From positions 27,928,744 through 27,992,743 of the forward strand of contig JALJCS010000004.1 in the NCBI GenBank assembly GCA_023055355.1: 64,000 bases of DNA. Direction: 5' to 3'. Numbering within the stretch: the stretch's first letter is position 1; every line of letters begins with the position of its first letter. The DNA comes from Agelaius tricolor. Lineage: Eukaryota > Chordata > Aves > Passeriformes > Icteridae. The translations under genes and the position numbers were made by a program. Of this stretch, positions 23,800 to 37,200 are shown piece after piece. The notes below the pieces were generated by a model. That model was not told where the DNA came from, searched no databases, and saw only the letters and a list, made by a program, of their open reading frames with translations.

Positions 23800-25069
23800 G
23801 TGCATTGAATGTTCACCCTGGGCAATTTAAATTTACATATTGATATTGTTTTTACGAATAAGAAACAGTTAAATCCTAGTTAATCAAATATTTTCTCAAA
23901 TGTATTTTCTGAGCTTTTATTTAAGAAAGTCACAAAAATTTTAACTTTGATTTGTAAGACATGCATAAGCAGATTCTGACTTTATTTGAAAAAGCATCCC
24001 AGAATGAAAATACTAAACTAAAAAAAAAAAAAAAAACTATAATAATTTTAATGCTGAAAAACCACTCAAGAGTTGGGTGATAGACAGAAAATATGAGCTT
24101 GCAGTATCAGCAACAGGAGACATGTCCCAGTTGAACTGAATTATAGATATGGGTTTTCTAATAAGGGCTTCTGTCCAGTAGGAGCTGAACTCTGACCCTT
24201 TTTAGACATGGATACCAACAGTAGCATTTTACAGAAGTACAATAAGAACACTTATTTATGTTTTTAACCATAAGCAAATAGCTTATAAACAGTACCCATG
24301 CTAACAGAATCAAGATCTCGTCACAAGGCAAATAAGCCTTAATTTCATCCCTGAAATGATTCATAAAAATATGCTCTGACTCAGAGAAAGTCAACAACAT
24401 ATAAAAGTCTTCAATGTTTTTTTGAAAGCCAGGATTTTTTTATTATTAATATTTATTGGTGGATACCTTATGAAGTAGCAAATGGAAAGTTTATAATATC
24501 TCTATCACATGAAATTCTTGACTATATGTTCTCCCTTGTTATGTAAAAGAATAAGTGAATCCTAGCATACAGTAAAAAATAGGAGGATGAGAATGTGATT
24601 TGAATGTCTGGTTCTGAAAACTGGAGTTGCAATCTGTTTTGTTACACTGGAAATTTTCGATAGGAGCTGGTGAAGTTTCCCATTGTGTTTTAGCATTTTG
24701 GAGTCCTCTCAGAGACTACAATGAATCTAGGTCCTATATTTTAACGTACCATAAACACATAACTAAAAATATAACAACAACGTTTCTCCTTAAATTTCTG
24801 TAGGGTCACATCCAAATTTACTTTCTTTACTTCTTTTTGTAAACTGCAGAATATAAGGTTAGTGTTTTACCACTGTTTTTTTCTTGAAATTCTGCTGTTA
24901 ATGCAAACCATTTTAGAAAGAAGTAGAGGAAGTTTAAGCAGGGGTATCAAGTATATTTCCTTGCAGGGGAAAGGCAGAAAATAATTATTAATTATTTAAC
25001 CAAAATGCATAATTAATTGAAAAAAGTCCTGCTATGTTTTACAGGACAGACATGCAACCAGACTAGGAC

Positions 25070-25720
25070 AGGATATCAGTGGACAGCAAGTTGTCTATAT
25101 GGCCAAGAAGGCCAATGGTATCCTGGGTTCATTAGGAAGAGCAGTGCCAGCAGGTTGAGGGCAGTGATCCTGCCCCTCTACTCAGCCCTGGTGAGGCACA
25201 TCTAGATTGCTGTGTCCAGTTCTGGGCTCCTCAGGACAAGCAAAACATGGAGCTCCTGGGTGTGCCCAGCAGAATGGGAAAAGATGACTTAGAGACTGAC
25301 ACATCTCTCCTGTAAGGAAAGGCTGAGAGAGTTGGCCTGTTCAGACTTGAGAAGAAATAACACAGGAGACCTCATCAGTGTCTGTGAGTATCTGTAGTAA
25401 GGGTGCCAAGAGGATGGAGCCAGGCTCTGCTCTGTGATGTCGAGCAATGGAACAAGAGACAATGGGCTGAAACTGACACACGGGAAGTTCCCACCTGAAC
25501 AGGAAGAGGAACATCTTTACCTTGCAGTGACCAAGCACTGGAACAGATTTCTCAGAGAGTGTGTGGAGTCTCCATCACTGGGGATATTCAAGGACCATCT
25601 GGACACAATCCTATGCAATGTGCTCTGGGATGACCCTGCTTGAGCAGGGAGGTCAGACCGGATAACCCCCTGTGGTGCCTTCCAAGATCACCCACACTGT
25701 GATTCTGGGGTTCATAAATT
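25070..25720 (+). mobile_element. CR1 LINE, 5'-truncated 3' end
   Basis: This is the best-preserved CR1 tail in the window. The ORF2 C-terminus is recognisable from about 25090 (GGCCAAGAAGGCCAATGG at 25101-25118), through ATCCTGCCCCTCTACTCAGC (25167-25186), TGTCCAGTTCTGGGCTCCTC and AAGCACTGGAACAGATTTCT, to the 3' UTR (AGACCGGATAACCCC) and tail near 25712 (CACTGTGATTCTGGGG). In-frame breaks remain, and the element lacks everything upstream of the last part of ORF2. Open frames of 62-72 codons on both strands inside it are fragments of CR1 or its antisense. Confidence 0.93.
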
Positions 25721-28596
25721 TGCCTGATACAGGTGAGTGCCCTGATCTGCTGAGCGTGTAGAGGAGAGTGGAAGATATGATGCCCCAGTTGTGTAATTCT
25801 TCCCATGCAGCTGTCAGGCTCTGCAAAATCTTTTGCACCCAGAAGAGGGATTTAAAACACAGTCTAATGCTAGGTAAAGTTTTAAAACGTGTTTAACTTG
25901 AACATAGATTTTAAATGAAAGTATATGCATAGGTGATTTTGAGATTTCTTTAGGTATTTATTAGCAGTTTATTGTTGAATCCCTCTTTTAGTTAGTAATA
26001 AAACTATAAAAAAAGGTTTTATGACGCAAATTTTCAGCCTACATATTTAAAATCATATGGCCCTATTTCTAATACCTCACATGGTTCATAAACTCTTCCA
26101 TATATTGCCATCTTTTACATAGTAAAATATGTAATTTAGATGAAACCAATTGTTCTGTAATTCTCTATTTTTTAAAATCAAATTACCTGTGGAAAATTGA
26201 TTCAGCCCACAAGAATAATAACGCTAAACTAGAAAGAAATAGTTGCAGAAATGTTTGGATCTTACCCATCCTTGCAAGACTTGTTTATACAAGAATGTTT
26301 ATACTTACTCTTACAGACATTAAATTAGTGACACATGCCTGTTCTAAGTGAACTAAATTTTAATAAAATTATTTCAATAAAATCTAAAGGAACTAAATCC
26401 AGTATATCACAAAAGTGAAATTTAAACTTCATTTCTTTAAATCAAGACTTTGAAAAATCGTATAAAATGCAACATGCACACACATGCAGGTTGGATATGT
26501 TAATTTCTCCTACAGACGCTTTTTTAAGCAGTATTTAAATGTTTGTTTTTCAAAGAAAGATTCTTCATGAACTGAATTTTCCAATGAATTAAGTATCCAG
26601 CAGCCTCATTAAAAGTTCAGATTCATAGGTGTAAATTTTTTCCACTGTAACTTCTAAATTTTTGACTTTCTTGAATTTTGGAGAAGAGTTAAACACATAG
26701 AGCACTGTCTGCCTGAGTTCTTCCTCTATATTTTCATTTTATAAGGTCTTTCCTCTAACAAGACAAGTGCATGCATAAACAAGATCAGCAAGCACTGGTG
26801 AGGTATTATTTAAAGAAATTATTTTGGTCTGCAGGGAGTCTAAACCTCAGCACATATCTCTGCTCCATTTTCTGATTTGGATGTGCCCTTTTAGCAGGGT
26901 TTCTTTACCCACTTAGTTTATCTCAACTGCTGATACACCTGTGTCCCTCCTATCTAGAAACGCATACTCTAAATTCAGTTTATTACTCATTCAAATTATT
27001 CAGAGGGTGCAGATACAGACTACGCTGGGGTCTACTCAAGCGGTAAGGCAGCAGAGATCCAGATGTCCAAGTCTCATTGGGAATGAAAAGTGTCTGATAA
27101 TACACTATAGAAGTCAAATATCCAGTTTAAGACATGTTGGTACCACAATCATCAATTAGGGTCCTTCCTGATACCGTGGAACTTGCACAGGGGGATTTAG
27201 TTCTGTTGTAGTCTCTTGCAGTCATAAGAGTATAAGAACATAAGAAAGGTGTAAGACTCTCTGTGACAATTTTAATGAATTTATTCATAGCAATGCTCAG
27301 TTCAATGTGTTCTAAAAATAATTTTCTTGGGGAAAAGAGAGTCTTAACCATCTCTCTAGAGTCTGCAGTGAGCTTGGACAACAGACTAATTTCAACTGAC
27401 ATCTGCTTTTTAGAACACTTGTGTAAACATTTATGACTGGCAGAAACATTTGGTCCCATTTTCTTATGCTTGATAAGTTGTAAGTGCTCTAAGTCTTATG
27501 GAAATTCTATTCAAGCATATTTGACAGCATTTCCATTTCCACATTCTATCAACAATCCTCCCTTCTGACCTTGTTTTATATGGATTCTAAATGGATTTTT
27601 TCCCCTAGCATGTTTGCTGTACATTCCTCAAGGTACAGTTAGAAAGAGAAAAAAAAGCTTAAAAAAATGTCAACTACAAAGGAGCTTACAACACAAGATC
27701 TGTCCATCAAATCTAATTTAGATTTCTCTCCTTGCATTAACTGAGTTGTAACTGATAAACTTATAACCCTTTTTGCTACTGCAACAGCTTAACAAAGTGA
27801 TGGCTGTGAACTGAATTCTTTATTCACATTTGCAAGCGTAATGTTGAGTAAACTTCCCCCAGTCAGTAGTGTAGCATTAGTGCAAATAAGGAGTCTGTTA
27901 TTATGCAGTCATCAGGGGGAGAGGAATGGGAAGGGGACCCATATTGAAGCATTGTGGAATGAACTTGGATTTGATTAGTTTACTCTATAGAATTTATAAT
28001 TTAAATCTTCTATATTCTATAACCTTCCTTGTCACTCCCTATTGTCTGACTCCTTCCAGTCCAAGCAGCATCTTATTTCAAGCTCTGTAATACACGTCCT
28101 GATGGTGGTGCTGTACATGGCTCTTGTGTCCAAATCCTAATAATGTATTTGACTGAGTAAAATTTCAGCAGGTGTATTGAAGGTGCTTTATCAAAGGGAT
28201 TTAATGAGGTGTGTAAAAGTGTTCTGCAGTTTCCTTTCTGTTGTCTATGAAAAACTAAACCAGCATTGTGATGCCAGTGTTTTATCTGATCAGACAACTA
28301 TTGGGATCTTGCTCAATTAGTCAAGTGGTTTGGATATTTGATGCAGGGCAGAAAATGGAAACATTTGTGTCTTGAATATTTTATTTTCCTGGGATGGCTA
28401 GCTTCCAAATGCCTGGGAGAAAGCTGACAAAACATTTATGTTGAATGCTTGGCTTTGTTTTAAAATGCATCTTGCCTATTCAACAGGTATTGGAAAATAC
28501 AATGACAGCATTTTTAATAATTTCCATCATGTTTAGCTATCTTCTTTATCACTGTCTGGTTTTCTAGATCTGATACTTTCTGCAAGTAAGATGTCT

Positions 28597-28616
28597 TTCT
28601 TCTTCTTCTTCTTCTC
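28597..28616 (+). repeat. (TTC)n microsatellite
   Basis: Six TTC units within a pyrimidine tract. Confidence 0.9.
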
Positions 28617-29278
28617 TCTAGATTTTGCTTTTTGCTTATCTGCCTATGCTTGGCATGAAAACTTTTCATCCTGCTGATTTGAACATGCCTTTACCCGATT
28701 TCTCTGAAAGCTTCAGCTTCTCTCATCAGGAAAATTGGTAGCTTATTTCACTCCTAGCTGGTGTTTAGGATGTTCAGTTTACAGATTCCTGCTAAGTTAC
28801 AGCAATCTCTCTAGACAAGTTTCTGTTCTGAGTTAAAATAAACCTTCTCTGCACAGTAGTGCTAAAAGACATAAAAAGATGAATTTTCTCTCAAATCCAT
28901 CACTTCAACCTATTTAACTATTAATTCTCTTGTAAACTTTCATGACAATACTGTTATTAAATGCATCTGAAAGCCCATCCAGAGTACCTAAAATTCACTT
29001 CAGTGATGAATATGTAGTTTCTGGCCGTTTTGCTCAGTATTTTTTTATTTTTCTGTATAATTAGTAATAATTCCCTTAAAATTATTCATAATAGAAATTT
29101 CTCTCATAGCTTCTCATTGCATTCCTCGGTTTATTATGACAATGAACACGACTATTCTTCTATTGCAACTCCTTATCACTCACTGATATTAGTATGTAAT
29201 CTGAAGAACTCACATTGTAGTGCCTTTAAAATTTCTAAATTTCTTTTTTTTTAGTGGATATTGATTAATAGTTTGGGG

Positions 29279-29312
29279 TTTTTTTTGTTTGGTTTTTTTT
29301 TGTTTTTTTTTG
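29279..29312 (+). repeat. T-rich low-complexity run
   Basis: Runs of T broken by single G or GG bases. Confidence 0.9.
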
Positions 29313-29397
29313 TACTAGTTCAGTGTAAGCAATTTTAAATCTACAGAGAAATTATTCAAATATGTCTAGTTTAGTTTTCTTCATTCCTAAGGAAAAA

Positions 29398-29945
29398 TGT
29401 TAAGGAAACTTCCCTGTCTGACCATTCAGGAGCCACTCTGGCAATCACATTCCCACTGTGATCTGATGGGTGCCTGGTTGAACTCCCTGCATGCCCCACA
29501 CTCACTCAGTCAGACCAGGTTTCCTTACCATTTGAACCACAGGTTTCCCTTAGCAGAATCCCAGATGCCTGGTTCCATAAAGCCTTTTGTTCACAGCACA
29601 GTAACACAAAAACATCTGGGGCTGGTGCTTCGGAGGAAGGATCCTGAACAAAGGAACCCCATGGCTTTTTGTATCCTCACAGTATGTGTGGGAAGGTCTT
29701 GCTCTTCCAGTTGAGTCCTCAGCTCCTGCTGTCTCTGCATGTCCTGTTCCCTGGCCAGCCCCAGGTCCCCAGGCCCTTTGTTATGCAAAGGGTCAGCAGG
29801 TCATGGCCTCCTGCCTTGGGCTCCTGCCAGCCCAGAGCTCAACCTGCAGCTGCTCTGCAGGGAGCACATGGAGCTACCTGCACCAAATGTATTCCTCAAC
29901 ACAAAGAAATAAATGTGGCTGTAAATAAATTTTGTTGCTGTGTGA
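29398..29945 (+). mobile_element. LTR-like block with two poly(A) signals
   Basis: A GC-richer block begins with TGTTAAGG at 29398 and ends soon after two AATAAA signals (29908-29913 and 29924-29929). It has AT-rich flanks. The layout (mixed-GC body, then clustered poly(A) signals at the end) fits a plus-strand endogenous retrovirus LTR, and the text resembles dispersed avian repeats. The open frames within it (105, 119 and 80 codons on plus, 65 on minus) overlap in different phases and are not supported as genes. No target-site duplication, primer site or internal retroviral gene is visible, so a terminal exon of an unknown transcript remains a weaker alternative. Confidence 0.45.
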
Positions 29946-30540
29946 ACGGCCTAAAGGGTGGGTATTTTAAAAGTTTTTTTACTTGTTTTGGCTTGCTTGT
30001 TTGTTTAAATGTAAAATCTTCCCAATAGATAGGAAGATTCGTAATCTGCTCTGCAGCACATGATACTGTCTTCATCTGAAAGTAGGTCTACATGAGTACA
30101 TTAAGGTCACTCACAGAAATGAGGAGAGTGATAATAAGTGAACACAAATTGTGTTATTAACTGTGCAATACACAAACATGAAATTCATATTCTTTCTTTT
30201 GTATTCAGCTTTTCTAGTCTTCATTTCAATGAGAAATGTGAGAATTGTGTTCTTTTGGAGAGACTGTAACAATTAACTTGTAATGTTGTTCTTGTTCCAC
30301 TTACTTGATAGAATTTTGTCTTTGTCATCTAGTGATCCTGTAGCCAAAAATTCTTAATTTTTGAAAGAAATGGTATCTCACTTTTGTTGTCATAATGCCA
30401 AAATTAAAGAAACTGCAGTTAGATAATTGTAAGAATTATATAGGGATTATATGCATGCAAAAAGACCTTAAACCCTAAGGGAAGAAACTTTCATCTGTTT
30501 AAGAGAATAATAGATGAGACCACCTGAAAAACTGCCCTAC
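29946..30540. other. AT-rich non-coding spacer
   Basis: Nothing recognised between the LTR-like block and the CR1 that follows. Confidence 0.5.
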
Positions 30541-31262
30541 AGGATAAAGGAGGAGAGGAGACCTTGGAGCTGCTTGACAACATTTTTTTGTACAACACAG
30601 GAACTCTTGATTCCCATGTACAAAAAGTCAGTCATGGATGGTAGGAAATGAGCCCAGCTGCCTCCCTGGCCAAACAGAAACACAGGAAGAAAATGCATAG
30701 GCAGTGGAACTACAGACATGTGTCCTTTGAAGAATACAGTGATACTGTTTGAGGGTGTAGTTGGAGGGTGTTTGAGGGATTAGGGAAACCAAGGCACAAA
30801 AAGATATATACTTGTCAAGGGAGGTGAATCTATAGGAGTATATATATATTCTTATAGGTGTGTTACTCAGAGAAGGAACACAAACTACATTGTACTTTCT
30901 CTGATAAATGGGATGGGGTATCTGGTGACACTGACATGAAAAAGACTGAGGTACTCATCAATTTCTTTGCCTCAGTTTTCACTGTCTGCCAAATTCCTAA
31001 ATCTCAACCCAGTGGCTGAGGAATGAAGTAGGACATCCTGAGACCAATTCAGGAACCTGCACATATACAAGCTAATAGGAGGGGTCAAAATGAGGTGTAT
31101 TTCTGAATCCTGAGGGATCTGGCAATTACAGTTGCTAAGGTGCTCTCCATCCTATTTGAAAAACTATGGCAGTGTGTCAAAGTCACCAGCCACTGAAAGG
31201 TCCTTTTAAAGGTCCTTTCCAACCCAAACCATTCCAAGATTTATTCTTTGAATCTATAGTTT
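30540..31262 (+). mobile_element. CR1 LINE with large internal deletion
   Basis: It contains ORF2 text upstream of the RT core. The linker region is recognisable at about 30690-30745 (ATGTGTCCTTTGAAGAATAC). The stretch for 'ACTGAGGTACTCATCAATTTCTTTGCCTCAGT' class CR1 sequence lies at about 30945-30980, and the 'CATCCTATTTGAAAAACTATGGCAG' class at about 31148-31172. It then jumps directly to the 3' UTR tail (GGTCCTTTCCAACCC, then AAACCATTCCAAGATTTATT) at about 31210-31245. The catalytic RT core and C-terminal domain, well over a kilobase in the other long copies here, are missing. The junction lies at about 31196-31212, at a short direct repeat. Confidence 0.85.
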
Positions 31263-34200
31263 AGGGTGTTGATCCCATGTAGACATGCAGACAGAAGCTT
31301 AAGTGCATGCTAGGGAAAATAATTTTATTCTTTTCTTCTGTCAAGATTTTTTCATCCTTTTCTGTGCTCTCAGTATAATTAACAAGTGAGAATCTGCCCA
31401 CGCTACACCAGCAGAGAACAGAATAACACAGCTTTAAAAAAAATTTCAACACCTGACTCTTCTATAATAAAGAAGCCCAAATGACAAAATTTTGCAATCT
31501 ATTCTCAAACCTCAGCCAATTAATTTACATAAATTAAATTAACAAGTCTTAAAAAAGAATATTCTTCCACAGCTCTTGGTAGGTGTCAGTCTCGTAATGT
31601 AATATAAAAACAGACTTGGGTCATTAATTTCAAGAAGTGATAAATCATACTCAGGAGCTGTGTCACTAACAACCACCATTTACTAAACTTGAAAAAAATA
31701 AAACCTTTTTTTTTCCCTGCAAGGGGTGGCACATAAATTCCTTCAAATAGCTATGGAATGCTCTGGGTAATGATGAGTTGCCTGAGTTCCAGAGGGAACG
31801 TGTGATATTGCAATCTGTATATTTTCTTTTGTGGGAAAAAACACCCTAAAAACATGTTCTAATGGAAAAATGTGTTTGTTCTCACACACTACTTTCAGTA
31901 TTCTTAACAAATGAGGGCTGCTAAGCATATAGTTAGTGAACAGAAAAAGAAAAGAAAGTAGGCCTTTGTAGCAGTGAAATGCATATACAGAAATTAATTG
32001 ATAAAAACTACATTTGTCAATTGCTAAAATGGGTAAAACCCACCAGCTATTATCTTTCTTCTGTCTAAGAAGGTTTCTTGTATTTTGTGGAGGACAAGGA
32101 ATACGTTAAGACAACTGGAAGGATGGATGAACTGAATGTGTTACTGTCTATATTCCACAATTTCAGGTGTCATATGCCTACTCAGAATTTTTTTCTATCT
32201 CCAGGTTAGTTCAGTCAGATACTGTTTGCTGTTTCTTCTCTGAAAGTACTGTACTAGTTTTTAACCTTCCCTGTTTTCATGTAGCTAGAAGGAGTAGAAT
32301 GATCCAAAAACTTTATACAACTTTTAAGGATAGTAAAGTTATGCTTAAACACCTTGCAGTTACATAATAAAGAACTTGATTTTCATTTACAGTGAAGTTT
32401 TTCATTGTCAGAGATACAGAAGGTATCTTCAGTGTGAGATAGATATTCATAGGTCTCTCTCAATTGACTAATGTGAATTTCAGATAAAACTGTACTTTCT
32501 GCTCTGCAAGCGACAAAGTCCAAAATAATATTGGTTCGAATTCAGAAAGAAGGTGACATTTTGACTTCCCCAAATATTTAGCCTTGGATTTAGAAAGTGG
32601 AAAAGTTCATTGGAAAATTTTATTTGCATACATCTAACAGTAAAAAGCTCTGTAGCACAGTTTCCATGCTTTCTTTCCCCATGTATCAGCACTGGTGGCA
32701 GTCAGTATACAGCTGCTGTCTGTAAGCAAATTTGAGACGCTCCTAACAAATTTGTATCTGAATTTAAGTAGTCCATATCTGAGTCATTTCATTTTAAAAG
32801 TAAAGCTTTTTCAAGAGGAGAAAAAGAAGTTCTAGCAGTCTACAGGATCATAACACTGATAGGTAAGATTTTGAGACACACTTCTCCTATAAATGTGATA
32901 TTGCATTCAGCAGAATCCACGGAGGACTATCATGTGTATGTGGCCTTCACATCTCTATATGCTATCGTAAATAAGGGCCTCTAAAACAATGTGATGAAGT
33001 AGAAAATGCCAGGACAGTATAATTAATTTTCTTTTAAAAAATAATATTACTTTTCATAAGCAAATGCATTTTTCAATGCTGTTTGATATTATAAATTCTA
33101 TACCTTGTGTAACTATTGGAGATATTTGCCCTTCGTGGAGGGCTAAGAATATATAACTTGTTGGTACTTACTGCAGAGATTACCTTATGCAGTGACCTTC
33201 TACTGTGCTTTCCTGTAAGCACAGACTCAGAAAACTGACAGTATGGGTTTGCCCACAAAAAGCACTAAAGAACCTCACACAGACAAACACTAGTCAGGAA
33301 GAAATTGCAGCCTAAGCTGCTGCAGAAGTTCTTTTAAAAGCAGAAGCAGTGGCTACAGCCTTGCAGCCTTGTGTGTGGAATGCACACATCAAACATATGG
33401 ATTTGAATCTGCCAAAGGAGAGGCAGAGAAGTTGGTAAGCCTTGCCAAGAGTTGTCTTCTGTTGCCTACCATTGTCACACTTTTGGTTCTGCTCAGGTCT
33501 CCTCTGATCATCAGAATGAAGATGGAATTGAGCTTCCCACCAGGGCCTGGGATTCTCTGGAGCTTTGAGCGCTTTTTGCTAGAAAATTTTCTGGCAGAAG
33601 ATGAAGGACGTAAGAGGGTGGAAGGGAAATCAGCATGCTACGGCAGCAGATTGGAGAAAAGCTAAGCCTGAGCTTGGTTTGTACATTTAAGGGTAAAATG
33701 GACTGCATAATCTAATAAACTTGATCTTACTGAATGGGGTAGAAAGAAGACATTCTTTACCCTTACCCCTTATCTTCACATTATCATTACTAAAATCTGA
33801 GATGTAAAGTGCCAGATGCCAAAAATTCTCACCAACCTAATTTGGTAGACAGAGTTTACCAACAGTCATCTGAGGTTCCTGTTTTTATCATATAAATTTC
33901 TACTACTGCTCTGTTGAGCAGCAGTCAAAAGGTGGCTCCTGTAATAATTTATTTTTGTACGCCTTGAAACTATGACTTTTTAGGTCTAACTTCATGTTTT
34001 ACAGAATGGTTCCATCTTTAAGGGTTTTTTGTAAAGATGCAATATTAACCACAGTATATTTTTCTTGTATAGCAAAATCTCTGGGATCTTTATTCTGGCC
34101 CGCTTTTTTTTCTTCCTTCTGCTACTTTGTGATGGAACTGATGGCAGCTGTTAAAAATGCTTTTCTATCTATCACTTATGTAAGGAAAAAACACCAAAAA

Positions 34201-37200
34201 ACCTGCATTATGAAAAAGGTGCCTAGGTTTTGCATTACCCTACTATTCAGTACAATAAGCTAGCTGGATAGATAATTCATAGTATTGCACACAGTACTTG
34301 GTGAAAAATTAAAAATATTTGTACTTGTTCTTTACCTTATGCTGTATGTATTGCAAAAGAACAAGCTTTTTGTATTTTATATTTTCTTCCCCCTCTCCTC
34401 CCCATCCTCCCTTTGGAAAACCTGCGTTGACAACATTATTTTTCTTGATGATTTTGTTTCCCGTGAACATTTAGTGGCATGCTTGTAGTTTAATTTATAT
34501 TTTTTTTGTCGAGCTTACCCTAGTGGAATATATGCAGTTGAATTTGAAGTTAATAATAATCTAATAGTTAAACCTATTAAATCTAGTCAATTTGCTTGAG
34601 AGGGTTGATTAATTAAAAAAAAAAAAGCATATAGGAATTATAAAGTTAGTTACCGAAAAGGATTGATAGATGCTCCTATGAGATGAAGTAAAAAAGAATG
34701 TATTTAATAAAAATCATCCATCAGAACTGTTAGTGCAAAACCAGAATTTTTTTTTCAGATAATGAATATTTTGTATACCATGTCTTATTTTCTCCAGTAG
34801 AAGTTTTATGGATGTTTTAATAGTGCATCTTGAGTAAGATACAAAGTCAATGCCATTTATATTAGTCTTTTCTTGAAAGAAAGTTCATGAACAGTTACAG
34901 CAAACCTCACAGTTGATACTGAAACTGATCTGGTTTCTTCTGGCTATTTCTATTCTCTTATGAAGCCATTCAAAACATAGGAGCACAACAGGCTAGGTGT
35001 ATGATACATGGGCTAGAAAAGACCTGTCAGGTAAATGAAAAACGCATTTTTTCTCCATGGTTAGGGTGCCTTATGTTGATGAATATCCAAGTCTTAGTAG
35101 CCTTTAGTGAAGCCACCAGAAAGCACAATTGGGCAGGAGCAGTCAGTGGTTTTCCTTGCTTGTGCTGTGCTGCACAGGCACATGACATAATTCTGACTCC
35201 CAAAGGGAAGAGCAAAGAGTGAGCAGGAAAGGCTTCCTCCCAGACAACTTATCAGAGGAATCTCTGGTGTGGGCTATTTTGTATGTGCCATGGGGGTTGG
35301 TGCTGTGATGCTACAAAAAAAGTCTTTCTATTAAGACTTAAAATAGTCCTTTTACATTGCCTTCCTTCTGCAGCCTGATCATGTAAACAAGTTGACAGCG
35401 CAGTAGTGAAGTCACCCCTGCGTAATCACAGACCCCTCAGGGAAGAAAAGAAAGAAATCCATACTCCTAAATTGTCTTCTCAAAAGTGCTGAAGCAAATC
35501 GTCTAAAGAGAAACAAGAAATGATGAAGAAAGGGTGGAATCACATCCTGATGAGCCTGGAAAACATAAGTACAAAATTAAATAGCCAATATTGATTCATT
35601 AACTCAGTCGCCACTTGCATGTTAAAACAGAATGCACCATGGTCACAGCCATGGATATGTCTGTTATTGCTTTCTCTGAGAGCCTAGGGTAATAAAGAAA
35701 ATGGTAAGCAGTCACTGTATCTACTCGTTTCACAATGCATCTTCATCTTTTTAAAGCCTCCTAATGCAAGGTGGCCTTTAAACAATTTCAATAGCAACTG
35801 AAGATTCTCTCTGTCTAAGTGCAAGATTTCTTGTGTGGCTTGATTGTGTCTTTAGTACAGATCAGCATCTCAGGCTTTGGTAAATATCTGTCTCTGTACT
35901 GATAAGTCTTACCTCTCAAAACTGCACTAAGCACCTAATGGTAAGCAAAAACATAAAAGAGTATTCTTGGCCTGAGAACTCAATGAAGCAGTATCAGTAA
36001 ATTTAAAAGACAGCCTTGTATCTTCACAGTTTGAATACATGTGAAGCCTGATTCACCTCAAGATCTGGGCCAATCCTTAAATATATCTTATCTGAAATTA
36101 TAAATTACTTTGCTGCTAGCAATACAATGCACAAATTTCAAGGTTTGGTTGGGTCAAAGCCTGTCTGGTCAGTGAAGCTTTGCTTAAAATTGCTCTGTGT
36201 CTCAATTTTTTTGCTTCAATTTTCCCAATCTGTACCCATCCTTCTGCACTTACTTTTAAGTCAAAACTGGTGAAAATACAGAAGTGAAGTCTTTTCAGAC
36301 ACATTTAACCTGTGTACTAGTACATGCTTTATAAAGAACCCCTTTTATTTCGTGTGACACTGGCAATCGTAGCCAGACATCTTTTCTCTTTCCTCTAAGA
36401 TTTTTTAATGATGAAAAGAAGAAGAAGACTGTGGAGAATGGGAGCATATGCTGAAAAAATTTGATTTTTACCTCCATGAATTGTTCCCCAATGAGAATGC
36501 CTATTTTCTTTCCCCATTATCTAAGGATACCATCTGTAACCTAGTTATACTTCCTTTTATATTTGAATTTTGAATTGCTTGTCCTCCCAGCCTCCCCCCA
36601 CCTCTGACCTGCCCCCATATTTAAGTTTTTGTTTTGCTGACCTAGAACCATTACTTAGTTAATATCTAAGCAGTCCAAACTAAGGTGAAATATAGGGCAA
36701 AGTTTTCCTGGTGTCTTTTCATCCCTAGACTTGTATTTTGTAGTGAGAAGCACAAGAGAAAGAAGAGCCCATGGAAAAGTGACAGCAGGAAATGTTAACT
36801 AAAAAAAAGGGAGTAGATTCATTTTGTAAGAGAAAGCAAGACATTATTATGAAAAGAACTGCATAAAACAGAGAGAGGAAAGTGAAACTAAACTTAGGAC
36901 TAAACGAAACTTCTGTCCTAAGTTTACAGAAATTTTTCTGTTTACACACTCCACCATAAATTTTTTTTGCTGCAATTGTTTCCATCTATAGAAGACTTTC
37001 TTACACCAGTGAAAATAGTATAGCTAGTGGCATGTTTTGAATATATTATTGCTGGCTTGGGGTAGAAAATGAAATTATATCCTTTGAATTTTACTAGAAA
37101 CCAGAGAAATCAAATCTTTGTTCATGCAGACTATCATGACAAACTATCATGACTATCATTGACTATGCTGATACCTATCTGTGAAAAATTAATATAAAAT

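Larger units (their letters stand above)
21383..25070. other. AT-rich non-coding DNA with several perfect hairpins
   Basis: No gene is recognised. Open frames of 81-100 codons around 22700-23000 occur on both strands over the same bases and have no family features. An A-run lies at about 24020-24037. Perfect inverted repeats at 21815-21846, 23621-23657 and 23778-23799 are listed separately. Confidence 0.55.
25721..29397. other. AT-rich non-coding DNA, no gene seen
   Basis: No gene, RNA or clear transposon. A 110-codon minus-strand frame (27127-27459) has no family features. A (TTC)n microsatellite lies at 28597-28616 and a T-rich run at 29279-29312. Confidence 0.55.

Noticed and set aside
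29686..30028. Overlapping 80-119 codon frames near 29.7-30.0 kb
   Set aside because: They lie in different phases over an LTR-like block with poly(A) signals, and no domain is recognisable.
33369..33665. 98-codon frame with a GTAAG-type donor near 33435
   Set aside because: No matching acceptor, reading-frame constraint or family similarity could be seen.
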